Assembly: GCA_002255955.1 (NCBI GenBank)
Contig: NKIM01000013.1
Coordinates: forward strand, 1,362 to 65,361
DNA length: 64,000 bases
DNA from: Burkholderiales bacterium PBB2
GTDB taxonomy: Bacteria > Pseudomonadota > Gammaproteobacteria > Burkholderiales > Burkholderiaceae_C
Direction: 5' to 3'
A program made the translations under genes and the position numbers. The notes under the pieces were generated by a model. It saw only the letters and a program-made list of their open reading frames with translations. It had not been told where the DNA came from and made no database searches. Shown one piece after another: positions 1 through 8,340 of this stretch (position 1 is the first letter of the stretch; every line of letters starts with the position of its first letter).

Positions 1-57
1 CGTGTGGGGCGTCCACGAGCTATCGCTCTTGGACGCCCCTCATGTCAAACGTTAGCC
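1..57 (+). other. Integron attC site, right-hand part (left end outside window)
   Basis: A perfect 10-bp inverted repeat (6-15 GGGGCGTCCA, 30-39 TGGACGCCCC) with a 14-nt loop is followed by CAAAC and the core-like heptamer GTTAGCC at 51-57. This is the arrangement of the right half of an integron attC (59-be) site: an extended palindrome, then the R' core where the IntI integrase cuts. The same heptamer recurs at 865-871, and its exact complement at 1376-1382, which makes chance unlikely. The left core would lie before base 1. Confidence 0.65.
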
Positions 58-102
58 AGCACAGGAGCCGCCGTGAGGATCATTGGCAATCAAGAACTCG
101 AT

Positions 103-798
103 ATGAATGAGCCGCTTTGGCGGTACTTCAGAACAGAAAGGTTCTTGGAACTATTGCAGTCCAACCATCTCTACTTTGCGTCAGCGCGGCAATTTCAGGA
201 TCCGTTTGAGGGCGCAGTAGCCGTGCTGCCGCCGGGATTCCCTGTCGATCCTCGATATGCGGAGCCTGGGTCCGGCGAGAAGGCGTTTGAAGAACTCCGG
301 CGTCTTACCAAGGTCAGTTGCTGGCACCGTGCGAGCTACGAAAGCGATGCTATGTGGCAGCTCTACGCTGGTTCGTGGAAGGGCGTTGCCGTGCGCACGA
401 ATGCCGAAAGAATTCGTGCCGCTGCCAAGCCATTTCGCCTGAAACCAGAGTTCGGACATGAAGAGTTGTGGGCCGGAAACGTGAACTATGTAGACCTGCT
501 GAAGGAGCGGCTTCGCGTAAACATGATTGACCGCTTTTGGTACAAGCACATGGCATTTGCGTGGGAACGCGAGTTTCGATTGGCCGTATCGGTTCGCATG
601 GCTGAGGAGTTCGGTGTTCAAGTTCCCGAACACGGAGTCAAAGTGGAGTTTGAGGTTCCGCAACTCATCGAACGTATCTATCTAGGGCCGTCCCTGCCTG
701 AGGCTGACGCTGCGGCAATACGGCACGCCGCGAAGGCGCATGATCTCGAAGACCGAATCAGAGTTTCGAGCATGCTTGGTACCCCACGGTACACATAG
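103..798 (+). CDS. DUF2971-like cassette protein
   Basis: Protein of 231 residues from an ATG at 103; the frame is open to base 4, but the earlier part overlaps the attC site. It begins MNEPLWRYFRTERFLELL, has SARQFQDPFEG near residue 25, and a middle section rich in Trp, Tyr and His (SCWHRASYESDAMWQLYA). This matches the general pattern of the DUF2971 family, often found in gene cassettes and mobile islands and of unknown biochemical role. No membrane segment or signal peptide is seen. It is flanked on both sides by attC-like sites, so it is probably one integron cassette. Lower GC than the nitrogen genes fits acquisition by transfer. The family call rests on motif memory only. Confidence 0.65.
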   Translation: MNEPLWRYFRTERFLELLQSNHLYFASARQFQDPFEGAVAVLPPGFPVDPRYAEPGSGEKAFEELRRLTKVSCWHRASYESDAMWQLYAGSWKGVAVRTNAERIRAAAKPFRLKPEFGHEELWAGNVNYVDLLKERLRVNMIDRFWYKHMAFAWEREFRLAVSVRMAEEFGVQVPEHGVKVEFEVPQLIERIYLGPSLPEADAAAIRHAAKAHDLEDRIRVSSMLGTPRYT

Positions 799-802
799 TG
801 CT

Positions 803-871
803 GGTTAACCTTTCATTGCAGCGGACCTGCGCCAGCTACGCCGGCCTATCCGCTTAATTCAACCGTTAGCC
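803..871 (+). other. Integron attC site, complete
   Basis: The left core GGTTAAC (803-809) and right core GTTAGCC (865-871) are near-complementary (one mismatch), and the stretch between can fold on itself: GCGGA at 821-825 pairs with TCCGC at 849-853. The right half (CGCTTAATTCAACCGTTAG) closely resembles the right half of class 1 cassette 59-be sites. The site starts just after the stop of the upstream gene and ends 7 bases before the start of the next, the spacing expected between cassettes. Confidence 0.72.
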
Positions 872-877
872 ATCTCT

Positions 878-1381
878 ATGAAACAACTCGAACGACTACT
901 GTTCCTGCAAGGTCAGCGCTGCTTCTTCTGCCAGCAGGCTATTCCCGATGGGGAAGCGAGCGTGGAGCATTTGGTGGCGAGCGCCAATGGTGGCAGCAAT
1001 GGCGATGAGAACTGTGTCGCTTGCTGCAAGGCGGTGAATTCGGCACTTGGAAGTCTCTCCATTAAGGAAAAGCTTCAAGTCGTCCTGAATCAGCGGGGAA
1101 CCTTCTCGTGCCCGAGAACACTGAAGTCCACTCAGGTCAATGGTGCCGCACTCGGCACCTCTGAAGAAGAGCGAATCTTGGCAGTTCTGGAGGATCTGCA
1201 GAAGCGAGGTTCGGCGCGGCCACGCAAAGTCGGAACATTGCAAAACACCATTTCAGCGGTGTTTCACAAGAAGCTCACTGAAGAAGAAGTTGGCTCTTTG
1301 TTCCAAGCCATCGTCGCAAAGGGCTATGTCGTAGTTGACGAGCAAAAGGTCTCATATGCTTTGCCACAGCGAGCTGGCTAA
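878..1381 (+). CDS. HNH endonuclease-like cassette protein
   Basis: Protein of 167 residues starting at ATG 878. An N-terminal zinc-knuckle-like pair (CFFC, residues 15-18) is followed by VEHLVASANGG and DENCVACCKAVN near residues 29-52. This is the order of an HNH nuclease fold (Cys pair, His-containing core, Asn, second Cys pair). The remaining ~100 residues are helical with no known domain that I recognise (EEERILAVLEDLQKRG). It sits between attC-like sites, and its stop codon (1379-1381) lies inside the next left core, typical of a tightly packed cassette. Possible roles are phage defence or mobile-element nuclease; neither is shown. Confidence 0.65.
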   Translation: MKQLERLLFLQGQRCFFCQQAIPDGEASVEHLVASANGGSNGDENCVACCKAVNSALGSLSIKEKLQVVLNQRGTFSCPRTLKSTQVNGAALGTSEEERILAVLEDLQKRGSARPRKVGTLQNTISAVFHKKLTEEEVGSLFQAIVAKGYVVVDEQKVSYALPQRAG

Positions 1382-1382
1382 C
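1376..1382 (+). other. Orphan left core of a third attC site
   Basis: GGCTAAC at 1376-1382 is the exact reverse complement of the GTTAGCC cores at 51-57 and 865-871 and stands where the left core of the next attC should be. No matching GTTAGCC, and no clear long palindrome, follows in the next 150 bases, so the array seems to break off here. Confidence 0.5.
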
Positions 1383-1776
1383 CAGTCTACAAGGACTTCC
1401 CACCGCTTCAAGCTCCAATAGCAAGACCTGACCCTGCAGGGCCCTTTTCATTTCTAGACCTGTGTTCTGAACAGCGGCAACGCAACGAGGAACAGACTGA
1501 ACATCTACAAACGGGCTTGCTGCGGATCAGGCCGCTACCCCGGATACGAACCGTTCAGCAAGACCCCATTCGTTCGTCGTTGTTGGCTCAGCGCACCGAG
1601 CGTGCAACGGACGGGTTATCGGGTTCCCCTGCTGCCGGTCTGCCTTGCAGGCCGCGACGAGCCGGAGGCTCATCCCTTCACCAGGCACAAGCCGTTCTCA
1701 GGACGCCTTGTGTCCGGGCTCAGCCTGTGCTTTGCTTCTACGAACGTGGGTCTGTGATTCAGAGAATGAGTGATGG
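1383..1776. other. No supported gene; recombination junction region
   Basis: Between the last cassette gene and the truncated fur-like gene there is no open frame with a plausible start, ribosome site or recognisable protein. The right edge, near 1774-1776, is where the fur-like reading frame abruptly becomes homologous, so the stretch is probably foreign DNA joined by deletion. I see no insertion-sequence ends. Confidence 0.5.
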
Positions 1777-2109
1777 CACCTGAGCGCCGAAGAGGTTTAC
1801 AAGCTGCTGCTGGCCCAAGGCTCGGATGTGAGCCTGACCACCGTCTATCGCGTGCTGATGCAGTTCGAGCAGGCCGGGCTCTTGGCACGCAGCCATTTCG
1901 AGACCGGCAAATCAGTGTTCGAGCTCAATGAGGGCAAGCACCACGACCATCTGGTGTGCCTGAACTGCGGCCAGGTTGAGGAGTTCTTTGATCCCGAGAT
2001 CGAAGAGCGGCAACGCGAGGTGGCCCGGGCCCGCGGCTTCGAACTGCAGGAGCACGCGCTGGCCTTGTACGGCCTGTGCTCAAGACCCGGCTGCAAACCG
2101 TCAAAGTGA
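1777..2109 (+). pseudogene. Ferric uptake regulator (Fur family), 5'-truncated
   Basis: From base 1777 the frame reads [18 protein letters not shown], then a Fur-type recognition helix ([18 protein letters not shown]) and the dimerisation and metal-binding part ([23 protein letters not shown] with HHDH and CxxC; final CSRPGC). A full Fur has about 35 further residues before HLSAEEVY; here an in-frame TGA at 1771-1773 sits directly before the homology, with unrelated sequence upstream. An ATG at 1828 could give a 93-residue protein missing the first half of the winged helix. It lies just ahead of a Fur-box-controlled iron operon. Probably inactive. Confidence 0.72.
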
Positions 2110-2132
2110 CTGGACTTTCGGCTCGAACCACG

Positions 2133-2156
2133 TATAAAATAAGAATCATTCGCATC
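2133..2156 (+). promoter_or_regulatory. Fur box overlapping a -10-like element
   Basis: The stretch AAATAAGAATCATTCGCATC (2137-2156) closely matches the Fur operator (GATAATGATAATCATTATC). A -10-like TATAAA overlaps its left side at 2133-2138. It stands about 150 bases before the first gene of a five-gene iron-uptake unit, so iron-dependent repression is the natural reading. Confidence 0.65.
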
Positions 2157-2306
2157 CAAGCGATTATTCCGGCAGCGCGCGCATCCCAGCGCCCACCTGC
2201 CCGGCCAGCCGCCTCGTTCTGAGGCATGCCAGCTCCCTCACGTTTTCTCATTCCTGCCCGCATCGGGCCCGGCGCGCTGGTGCGCGCCGCTTCTTTTGGA
2301 GTTGCC

Positions 2307-3023
2307 ATGTTGAAGAACAAGACCCAGCTTGCCGCCCTGCTGGCGTTCACGGCCCTGCAGTCCCAAGCCCATCAGATCTGGATAGAGCAGGACGCCAGCG
2401 GGGCCCGCGTCCATCTGGGCGAGTTTGCTGACAATCTGCGCGAAAGCTCGCCCGGCATGCTGGACAAATTCAACCAGCTCTCGGCCCGCGTGGTGACGGC
2501 CCAGGGCGAGCGTGCCGTCGAGCTGAGCAAGCAGGCCAATGCCTTTGCCCTGGCTGCTCGTGCCAGCACCGGTGAGTCCCTGATCGCCCAGGAGTTGGGC
2601 TACCCCTCCTGGGAGCGCAAGCAGGGCGAGAAGATCGAGCGCCATGTCTGGCTGCCCGCCGCGCGCTGGGTCGGGGACCTGGCCGCGCGCCAACCATCGT
2701 TGAGCCTTGACCTGGTGCCCACCGGCAAGGCCAACGAGTTCCAGGTCTTCTTCAAGGGTCAGCCCTTGCCCGAGGCCAAGGTGGAGGTGGTCGCTGCCTC
2801 GGGCTGGTCCCGTGCGGTCCAGGCCGACACAACTGGCCGCCTCAGCATCACCTTGCCGTGGAAGAGTGCCTATGCGCTGGAGGTCAAGCACACCGACCAC
2901 AGCGGCGGCGAGCGCGCGGGGCAAAAATTCGATGTCGGCCAGTACGTGACGACCCTCAGCTTCAGCCTGGCTCAGGGCCTGGCCCCGTTGCCGCTGCCTG
3001 CGCCCGGCACGCCGGCCAAGTAA
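2307..3023 (+). CDS. DUF4198 domain periplasmic protein
   Basis: Protein of 238 residues. The ATG at 2307 follows a TTGGAG ribosome site at 2296; an earlier in-frame ATG at 2226 would add 27 residues with no signal character. Residues 1-22 form a signal peptide (MLKNKTQLAALLAFTALQSQA) followed by HQIWIEQD, the typical mature start of DUF4198 proteins, which are export proteins often placed next to TonB-dependent metal or siderophore receptors. The C-terminal half (FFKGQPLPEAKVEVVA) resembles the Ig-like carrier fold seen in that family. First gene behind the Fur box, likely co-transcribed with the receptor 80 bases downstream. Exact function is unknown. Confidence 0.72.
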   Translation: MLKNKTQLAALLAFTALQSQAHQIWIEQDASGARVHLGEFADNLRESSPGMLDKFNQLSARVVTAQGERAVELSKQANAFALAARASTGESLIAQELGYPSWERKQGEKIERHVWLPAARWVGDLAARQPSLSLDLVPTGKANEFQVFFKGQPLPEAKVEVVAASGWSRAVQADTTGRLSITLPWKSAYALEVKHTDHSGGERAGQKFDVGQYVTTLSFSLAQGLAPLPLPAPGTPAK

Positions 3024-3105
3024 GCCCTTCGCGCCCCCGTCGGCGCCCTCCCCGCACTTTATGAAACAAGGCCGGCCGGCTTCGGCCACGGCCTGGAGCC
3101 CACGT

Positions 3106-5241
3106 ATGCCCGCAAGAAACCAAATCCGCCCTACCCTCTCCGCCATCGCCGCGCTGATGCTGGGTCACTCGATCGCCAACGCACAGGAAGCCGAGATCAA
3201 GCTCGACAAGGTCGTTGTCAGCTCGTCCCGCAAGCTGCTCGAGGGCGCCAGCACCAAGCTGGCGCTGACGGTGCGCGAGACGCCGCAATCGATCAGCATC
3301 CTCGACCGCGAGCGCATCGAGCTCGAGAACCTGTTCAGCATCAACGAAGTGCTGAAGAACGTGACCGGCATCAACGTCACCTTCTACGACACCCAGCGCC
3401 CGCTGTACTACGCACGGGGTTTCCAGATCACCGATTTCCAGGTCGATGGCGTGCCGACCTACAGCGGCAACACCAACCAGGAGTACGACACCGCGCTGTA
3501 CGAACGCATTGAGGTCGTGCGCGGAGCCAATGGCCTGATGAGCGGTGCAGGCAATCCGTCGGCCACCGTCAATATGCTGCGTAAGCGCGCCCACAAGGGT
3601 TTCGACGCCTCGGCGGCCCTGACCTTCGGCTCTTGGAACCACCGCAGGCTGGAAGCCGATGTCAATGTGCCGCTGAAGGCGGACGGGCGCCTGCGCAGCC
3701 GCTTCGTCGCCGCCGTGCAGGACCGCGACAGCTTCCGTGACCGCTACAGCGAGCGCAAGACCAGCTATCTGGGCACGGTGGAGGCCGAACTGCTGCCGGG
3801 CACGACGGTGGTGCTGGGCTACCAGAACCAGAACAATGTGCCCGAGGCGCCGATCTGGGGCACCATCCCGCGCTTTGCGGCCGACGGCTCGCTGGCCGAT
3901 CTGCCGCGTTCGACCAGCTTCTCGCCGAGCTGGACCCGCTGGTCGCGCCAGTCGGGAACCGCCTATGCCACCTTGGAGCACAAGCTCGGAGCGGACTGGA
4001 ATCTGAAGGCCATCTACAACCGCACCCAGGGCGATTCGATGAGCCTGCGCACCTATGGCAGCGGCTATCCGGATCCTGTCACCGGTGCCGGCCTGCGCCT
4101 GCTGGCCGCCGTGGGCGTCAGCGAGGACACCCGCGACGGCCTCGACGTCTATGCCAACGGGCGCTTCACACTGTTCGGCCGCGAGCATGACCTGGTGCTG
4201 GGCGCCAGCTACTCCAAGCTCGAAACATTGACGCCGACGCTGAGCTCGGTGGCCAACTGGAGCTATGCCATCCCCAACATCCGCCAGTGGAATGGCGAGG
4301 CCCCGGTGCCGACCTACAGCCGTACCGGCGCCTCGCGCATCGCCACCACCGAGCAGCTGGGGGTATTCGCCTCGGCACGCTGGCGTGTCAGCGATAGCCT
4401 GGCCCTGATCACCGGCGCGCGCCTCAGCAACTGGGAAACCCGCACCGACAACTTCAACACCAGCGGAGCCTTCGTCAACACCACCGGCGCCTACAAGGTC
4501 AGCAAAGAGCTGACGCCGTACCTGGGCTTTGTCTACGACCTGAACCGCGAGCTGTCGGTCTATGCCAGCTACACCGACATCTTCAAGCCGCAAAGCGCCA
4601 AGGACAAGAACGACAACCTGCTCTCGCCGGTGCTGGGCTCGAACGCCGAGCTGGGCCTGAAGGCCGAGCTGCTGGACAAGCGGCTGGCCCTGAGCTTCGC
4701 GCTGTTCCAGGCCAAGCAGGACAACTACGCGGTGCGCGATATGTCGGTGCCCGACAGCTTCAAGCTGCCCGACGGCAGCTATCCGCAGATTGCCGTCAAC
4801 GGCACCAAGAGCCGCGGCTTCGAGTTCGACGCCAGCGGCAGCCTGAGCCCCAGCTGGACGCTCAATGCCGGCTTCACCCAGACCCGCACCAGCCGCCATC
4901 CGAACGACCTGATCTATGCCAATCTGCCCAAGCACAGCATGCAGCTGACGACCAGCTACAAGCTGCCGGGCGCCTGGGAGCGCGTGACCCTGGGCGGCGG
5001 CTTCAACTGGCAGAGCGTCGTCACCGGCTATGGCATTCCGCATCCAAAGCTGGGTACGGTCACGGTGGCGCAGGAGGCCTATGCGCTGCTCAATCTGCAT
5101 GCCAGCTACCGCATCAACGACAAGCTGAGCCTGGGGCTGTCAGTGCGCAATGCGCTCGACAAGTCCTACTGGGCCAATCTCGACTATCCCAACTACGGTG
5201 ACCCGCGCAGCCTGATGCTGAGCCTGCGCGGCCACTTCTGA
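3106..5241 (+). CDS. TonB-dependent siderophore receptor
   Basis: Outer-membrane receptor of about 711 residues from ATG 3106, which has GGAG at 3096; the frame is open from ATG 3061, which lacks a ribosome site. After a signal peptide ending near IANAQ comes the N-terminal plug (TVRETPQSISILDRERIE, NEVLKNVTGINV, YARGFQI, ERIEVVRGANGLMSGAGNPSATVNMLRKR), then a 22-strand barrel with typical TonB repeats (LTPYLGFVYDLNRELSVYASYTDIFKPQ) and a C-terminal Phe (SLRGHF). The plug pattern is that of ferric-siderophore receptors of the FhuA/FpvA type; the substrate cannot be told. It lies in an operon with DUF4198, DUF3649, PepSY and DUF3325 genes. Confidence 0.9.
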   Translation: MPARNQIRPTLSAIAALMLGHSIANAQEAEIKLDKVVVSSSRKLLEGASTKLALTVRETPQSISILDRERIELENLFSINEVLKNVTGINVTFYDTQRPLYYARGFQITDFQVDGVPTYSGNTNQEYDTALYERIEVVRGANGLMSGAGNPSATVNMLRKRAHKGFDASAALTFGSWNHRRLEADVNVPLKADGRLRSRFVAAVQDRDSFRDRYSERKTSYLGTVEAELLPGTTVVLGYQNQNNVPEAPIWGTIPRFAADGSLADLPRSTSFSPSWTRWSRQSGTAYATLEHKLGADWNLKAIYNRTQGDSMSLRTYGSGYPDPVTGAGLRLLAAVGVSEDTRDGLDVYANGRFTLFGREHDLVLGASYSKLETLTPTLSSVANWSYAIPNIRQWNGEAPVPTYSRTGASRIATTEQLGVFASARWRVSDSLALITGARLSNWETRTDNFNTSGAFVNTTGAYKVSKELTPYLGFVYDLNRELSVYASYTDIFKPQSAKDKNDNLLSPVLGSNAELGLKAELLDKRLALSFALFQAKQDNYAVRDMSVPDSFKLPDGSYPQIAVNGTKSRGFEFDASGSLSPSWTLNAGFTQTRTSRHPNDLIYANLPKHSMQLTTSYKLPGAWERVTLGGGFNWQSVVTGYGIPHPKLGTVTVAQEAYALLNLHASYRINDKLSLGLSVRNALDKSYWANLDYPNYGDPRSLMLSLRGHF

Positions 5242-5244
5242 GCG

Positions 5245-5535
5245 ATGTGGCGCTACCGCATGGTCGTGGCATCGCGGGCGCTGGCGGCGCTGGGTGGTGG
5301 CTATCTGCTGGCCGCCGCCGTGGCCGCCGCCAGCGCGGTCTATCTGCCGCTGTGGCCGGGGCTGCCGCGGGCAGAAGCCACGATTGGTGGCGTGATGCTA
5401 GCCTTCCTCGTCTATGCCGTGGCCTTCATGATGGCATTTGCCTGCCGCACCGCTCTGCGCGCCTGGGCCTATGTCCTCACGCCAGCGCTGGTGCTTGGAC
5501 TGGCTGTGATGATCCAAACGGGAACCCTTTCATGA
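5245..5535 (+). CDS. DUF3649-like inner-membrane protein
   Basis: Small hydrophobic protein (96 residues) with three likely membrane segments at about 10-32, 45-65 and 73-90. It starts three bases after the receptor stop and overlaps the next start (ATGA). Size, hydrophobicity and position between a TonB receptor and a PepSY membrane protein match DUF3649, a partner seen in siderophore-utilisation operons. Biochemical role is not known. Confidence 0.68.
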   Translation: MWRYRMVVASRALAALGGGYLLAAAVAAASAVYLPLWPGLPRAEATIGGVMLAFLVYAVAFMMAFACRTALRAWAYVLTPALVLGLAVMIQTGTLS

Positions 5536-7151
5536 GAATCGACGGAACCCGCGAGGGCCTGCGCCAGGCCATGGCCTGGCTGCACACCTGGGTCGGCCTG
5601 CTGCTGGGCTGGCTGCTGTTTGCCATCTTCCTGAGCGGCAGCATGGCCTTCTTCAAGCTGGAGCTGAACCACTGGAGCAGGCCCGAGCTGCATGGCCTGG
5701 GCCGTGAGGCTCACGGCGTGACGGCCATCCAGCTGGCCGATGCCGAAACCGCGCTGCAGCGGCTCGCGCCGCAAGCGCAAAGCTGGCGCCTGACGCCGGC
5801 CGACGAGCGCCGACCGCTGGCCGCCCTGAGCTGGCGCGAACCGGCGAGCGCGGGCCAGCGCGCACGTTTCGAGCAGCGCTGGCTGGACCCAGCCGGCGGT
5901 GAGCCCGTTGCGGCGCGCGCTACGTTTGGCGCCGGCGAGTTCTTCTACCGCTTCCATTTCGAGCTGCGCTCGGCCCAGCAAAGCCGCTGGATTCTGGAGG
6001 GCCGCTGGCTGGTCGGCCTGGCCACCCTGTTGATGCTGGTGGCCCTGCTCAGCGGCATCGTCACGCACCGGCGCATCTTCAAGGACTTCTTCACCTTCCG
6101 CCCCCGCGCCAAGGCCGGGCAGCGGGCCTGGCTCGATGCGCACAACCTCAGCGCCGTGCTGGCCCTGCCCTTCTTCTTGGTGATCACCTTCAGCGGCCTG
6201 ATGACACTGCACAGCCAGTACATGCCGGCAGGCATCGCCGCCGCTTACGGCAAGCAGACGAATGCCTATTTCAGCGAGCTGGCCGGCGAGCCGACGCCGC
6301 GCAAGCGGGGTGGCAGCAAGGCCGAGGCCGCGGCACTGCCCCTGATCGGCGAGGCCGGCTGGGGCCGGGTGCTGAGCCAGGCACAGGCCCTGCTGCCCGG
6401 CGCACGCATCGAGGCGGTGGCCCTGCAGCGGGAAGGCGACCGGACCGTGGTCGAACTCAATCGCCACGACGGCGACCGCCTGCAGTACCGCGGCCCCCGC
6501 TTGCTGTTCGATGCCGCCACCTTGCAACTACTGCATCAGGTCGACGTCACCGCGCCGGCCGCCAAGACCTATGGCGTGCTCTACGGCCTGCATATCGCCC
6601 GCTTTGCCGACCTGCCGCTGCGTGGACTGCTGTTCGGCTTCGGCCTGCTGGGCAGCGCCATGGTCGCCACCGGCCTGGTGCTGTGGTGCGTCAAGCGCCG
6701 CGCCGAGGTCGACCGCCGCAAACAGGCTTTGAGCTTCGGGCACCGGCTGGTGAACACGCTCAATATCGGCACCATCGCCGGCCTTCCGCTGGCCATGGCC
6801 GCCTTCTTCCATGCCAACCGCTTGCTGCCTACGGGCCTGCCCGAGCGGCCCGACGCCGAGCTGAAGGTCTTCTTCGCGGTCTGGGGGCTGAGCCTGATCG
6901 GCTCGGCGCTCGGCTGCGGATGGCGCCGCTTGTTTGCCGTTGGCGCGGTGGCATTCGCCGGTCTGCCGGTGCTGGATGCATTGACCGGCCCCGGTCTGGC
7001 CCAGGGTTCAGCTGTGATCGTTGCGGTCGATACAGGCTTTGTGGCCACCGCCCTGCTGCTAGGGCTGCTGGCCTGGCACTGCAAGCCCGTGGCCCGGCGG
7101 GCAAGTCCTACCCCCGAAAGGCCCGCGGCTCAGGTCGGGTGCGCAGGATGA
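5532..7151 (+). CDS. PepSY-associated membrane protein (PiuB-like)
   Basis: Protein of 539 residues starting at ATG 5532, overlapping the previous stop by ATGA. It opens with WLHTWVGLLLGWLLFAIFLSG, the signature first helix of PepSY-TM proteins, and has later paired helices (WLVGLATLLMLVALLSGIVTHRRIFKDFF, LHIARFADLPLRGLLFGFGLLGSAMVATGLVLWCVKRR). Periplasmic loops carry PepSY-like regions. This family is linked to reduction or release of iron from siderophores at the inner membrane. The C-terminal part has further helices, as in the long PiuB-type members. Confidence 0.82.
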   Translation: MRIDGTREGLRQAMAWLHTWVGLLLGWLLFAIFLSGSMAFFKLELNHWSRPELHGLGREAHGVTAIQLADAETALQRLAPQAQSWRLTPADERRPLAALSWREPASAGQRARFEQRWLDPAGGEPVAARATFGAGEFFYRFHFELRSAQQSRWILEGRWLVGLATLLMLVALLSGIVTHRRIFKDFFTFRPRAKAGQRAWLDAHNLSAVLALPFFLVITFSGLMTLHSQYMPAGIAAAYGKQTNAYFSELAGEPTPRKRGGSKAEAAALPLIGEAGWGRVLSQAQALLPGARIEAVALQREGDRTVVELNRHDGDRLQYRGPRLLFDAATLQLLHQVDVTAPAAKTYGVLYGLHIARFADLPLRGLLFGFGLLGSAMVATGLVLWCVKRRAEVDRRKQALSFGHRLVNTLNIGTIAGLPLAMAAFFHANRLLPTGLPERPDAELKVFFAVWGLSLIGSALGCGWRRLFAVGAVAFAGLPVLDALTGPGLAQGSAVIVAVDTGFVATALLLGLLAWHCKPVARRASPTPERPAAQVGCAG

Positions 7152-7495
7152 CGATGCTGCATCAGTTGCTGTGCTGCCAGGTCGCCTTCACGGCCCTGTG
7201 CCTGGCCATGGACAGGCATCACGAAGACGCAATGGAGCGGCCGCTGGAGCCGCGCCGGCAGCGCTGGCTGCGAGCGTTGGCGCTGCTGGCCTTTGCGCTG
7301 TCATGGGTGACGGTCTGGCCGCGCGCCGATGTCGGCAGCGCCTGGGTCGAGTGGGTGGCCCAGCTAACGCTGGCCGCCGTGAGCGTGGTGGCGCTGATCA
7401 CCTGGCGGCCCCGCTGGATGGCCCGCATAGCAACCGTCAGCGCCACCGCAGCACTACTGCTGCCAACCCTTACCCTCTTTCCCAGCACCGGCTGA
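7148..7495 (+). CDS. DUF3325-like membrane protein
   Basis: Protein of 115 residues from ATG 7148, overlapping the preceding stop by ATGA. Three hydrophobic segments (about 5-20, 40-57, 64-85) and the start LHQLLCCQVAFTALCLAMDRHHEDAM match DUF3325, which regularly closes DUF3649-PepSY-DUF3325 iron operons. The His- and Asp-containing motif MDRHHED after the first helix is the most distinctive part. Function is unknown. Confidence 0.7.
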   Translation: MTMLHQLLCCQVAFTALCLAMDRHHEDAMERPLEPRRQRWLRALALLAFALSWVTVWPRADVGSAWVEWVAQLTLAAVSVVALITWRPRWMARIATVSATAALLLPTLTLFPSTG

Positions 7496-7961
7496 ACTGG
7501 CAGCTTGGTAGAAATCGTGAGCGAGCAAGTCGCTCAAGCGCCAGGCTCAATCCTCGTCAGACCTTCGCTGAAATGCGCACAACTTCCCACGATGATTGCG
7601 CACTCTGGGCATGCGCGTCCCGGCATCGGCGCGGCGGGTGGACGGGGTGGCGATCTGGCCGACCGTCGCGCGAAGCGCGCTTCCTCCAGTCGGCCTGTTC
7701 GCCAAGGGGGACCGCTCACGCAAGGCGTGAGGGAAGACGGCCCACGCGCCCTGGCAAAGGGAAGGGCCGCGAAGTTTTGCAGTTCAGCCCGTTCGGCTGG
7801 GGCCCCGGTGGGCGGCCGCGCCCCCCGCAACCAACGCCGCGTACGCGACACGTGGACGCTGGTGCTCAGCGCATGCCAGGCGCACGAAATCCGCTCGATT
7901 TCAGCTCAACCGCGGGACCTGAGCACACCTAAGGTGAAAGAACCAGGCTGCGGAGCAGCTT
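7496..7961. other. Intergenic region with GC-rich hairpins, no gene
   Basis: No open frame here has protein-like composition. Two clean small hairpins are present: GCGCG-AAG-CGCGC at 7668-7680 and CTCACGC-AAG-GCGTGAG at 7715-7731. Neither has a following T-run, so they are not typical terminators. The region marks the change from the iron operon to mobile-type genes. Confidence 0.45.
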
Positions 7962-8153
7962 ATGCAAGCGGATCACGACACCAGCAAACCAGGCAGGCCT
8001 TCACCGACGCTCCTTCGACTGCCAATGGTCATGCACATGACAGGCCTGGGCCGCTCCACGATCTACCGGATGATCGCTAAGAAGCAGTTCCCCGGTCCCA
8101 TTCGTCTGTCAGATCGAGCGGTGGCCTGGCGCCAGGTAGATCTCGCGGCCTAG
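7962..8153 (+). CDS. AlpA-family phage/island regulator, cut short by an amber codon
   Basis: Small DNA-binding protein: LLRLPMVMHMTGLGRSTIYRMIAKKQFPGPIRLSDRAVAWRQVDLAA (residues ~17-63) is the MerR-like helix-turn-helix of AlpA regulators, which activate integrase or excision genes in integrated elements. At 8151-8153 the frame meets TAG, but continues after it as IEGRVATH and then TGA at 8178-8180. In relatives this place normally holds Trp in a DLxAWIxxRV ending, so a TGG-to-TAG change has probably removed the last nine residues. The DNA-binding part is intact, so it could still work. No integrase is found nearby. Confidence 0.68.
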   Translation: MQADHDTSKPGRPSPTLLRLPMVMHMTGLGRSTIYRMIAKKQFPGPIRLSDRAVAWRQVDLAA

Positions 8154-8340
8154 ATCGAAGGCCGTGTCGCGACGCATTGAGCTTGCCCCGTGAGACACAA
8201 CGGGGCGGGAACTCAGCCGCTGCAGTTGCCAGTTACCCTGCGCACGAAACTTGTCTTGAATGGCAGGCATCGCCTTGCACTGACGCCGCAGCAGGGCGAC
8301 CTCGTCAAGAATCCGCGCTAGCGGCGTCGCGACCATCAAG

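Noticed and set aside
2962-5100. 712-residue minus-strand frame over the TonB receptor
   Set aside because: Antisense shadow; repetitive Ala/Val/Gln/Arg composition and no ribosome site, while the receptor on the plus strand is clear.
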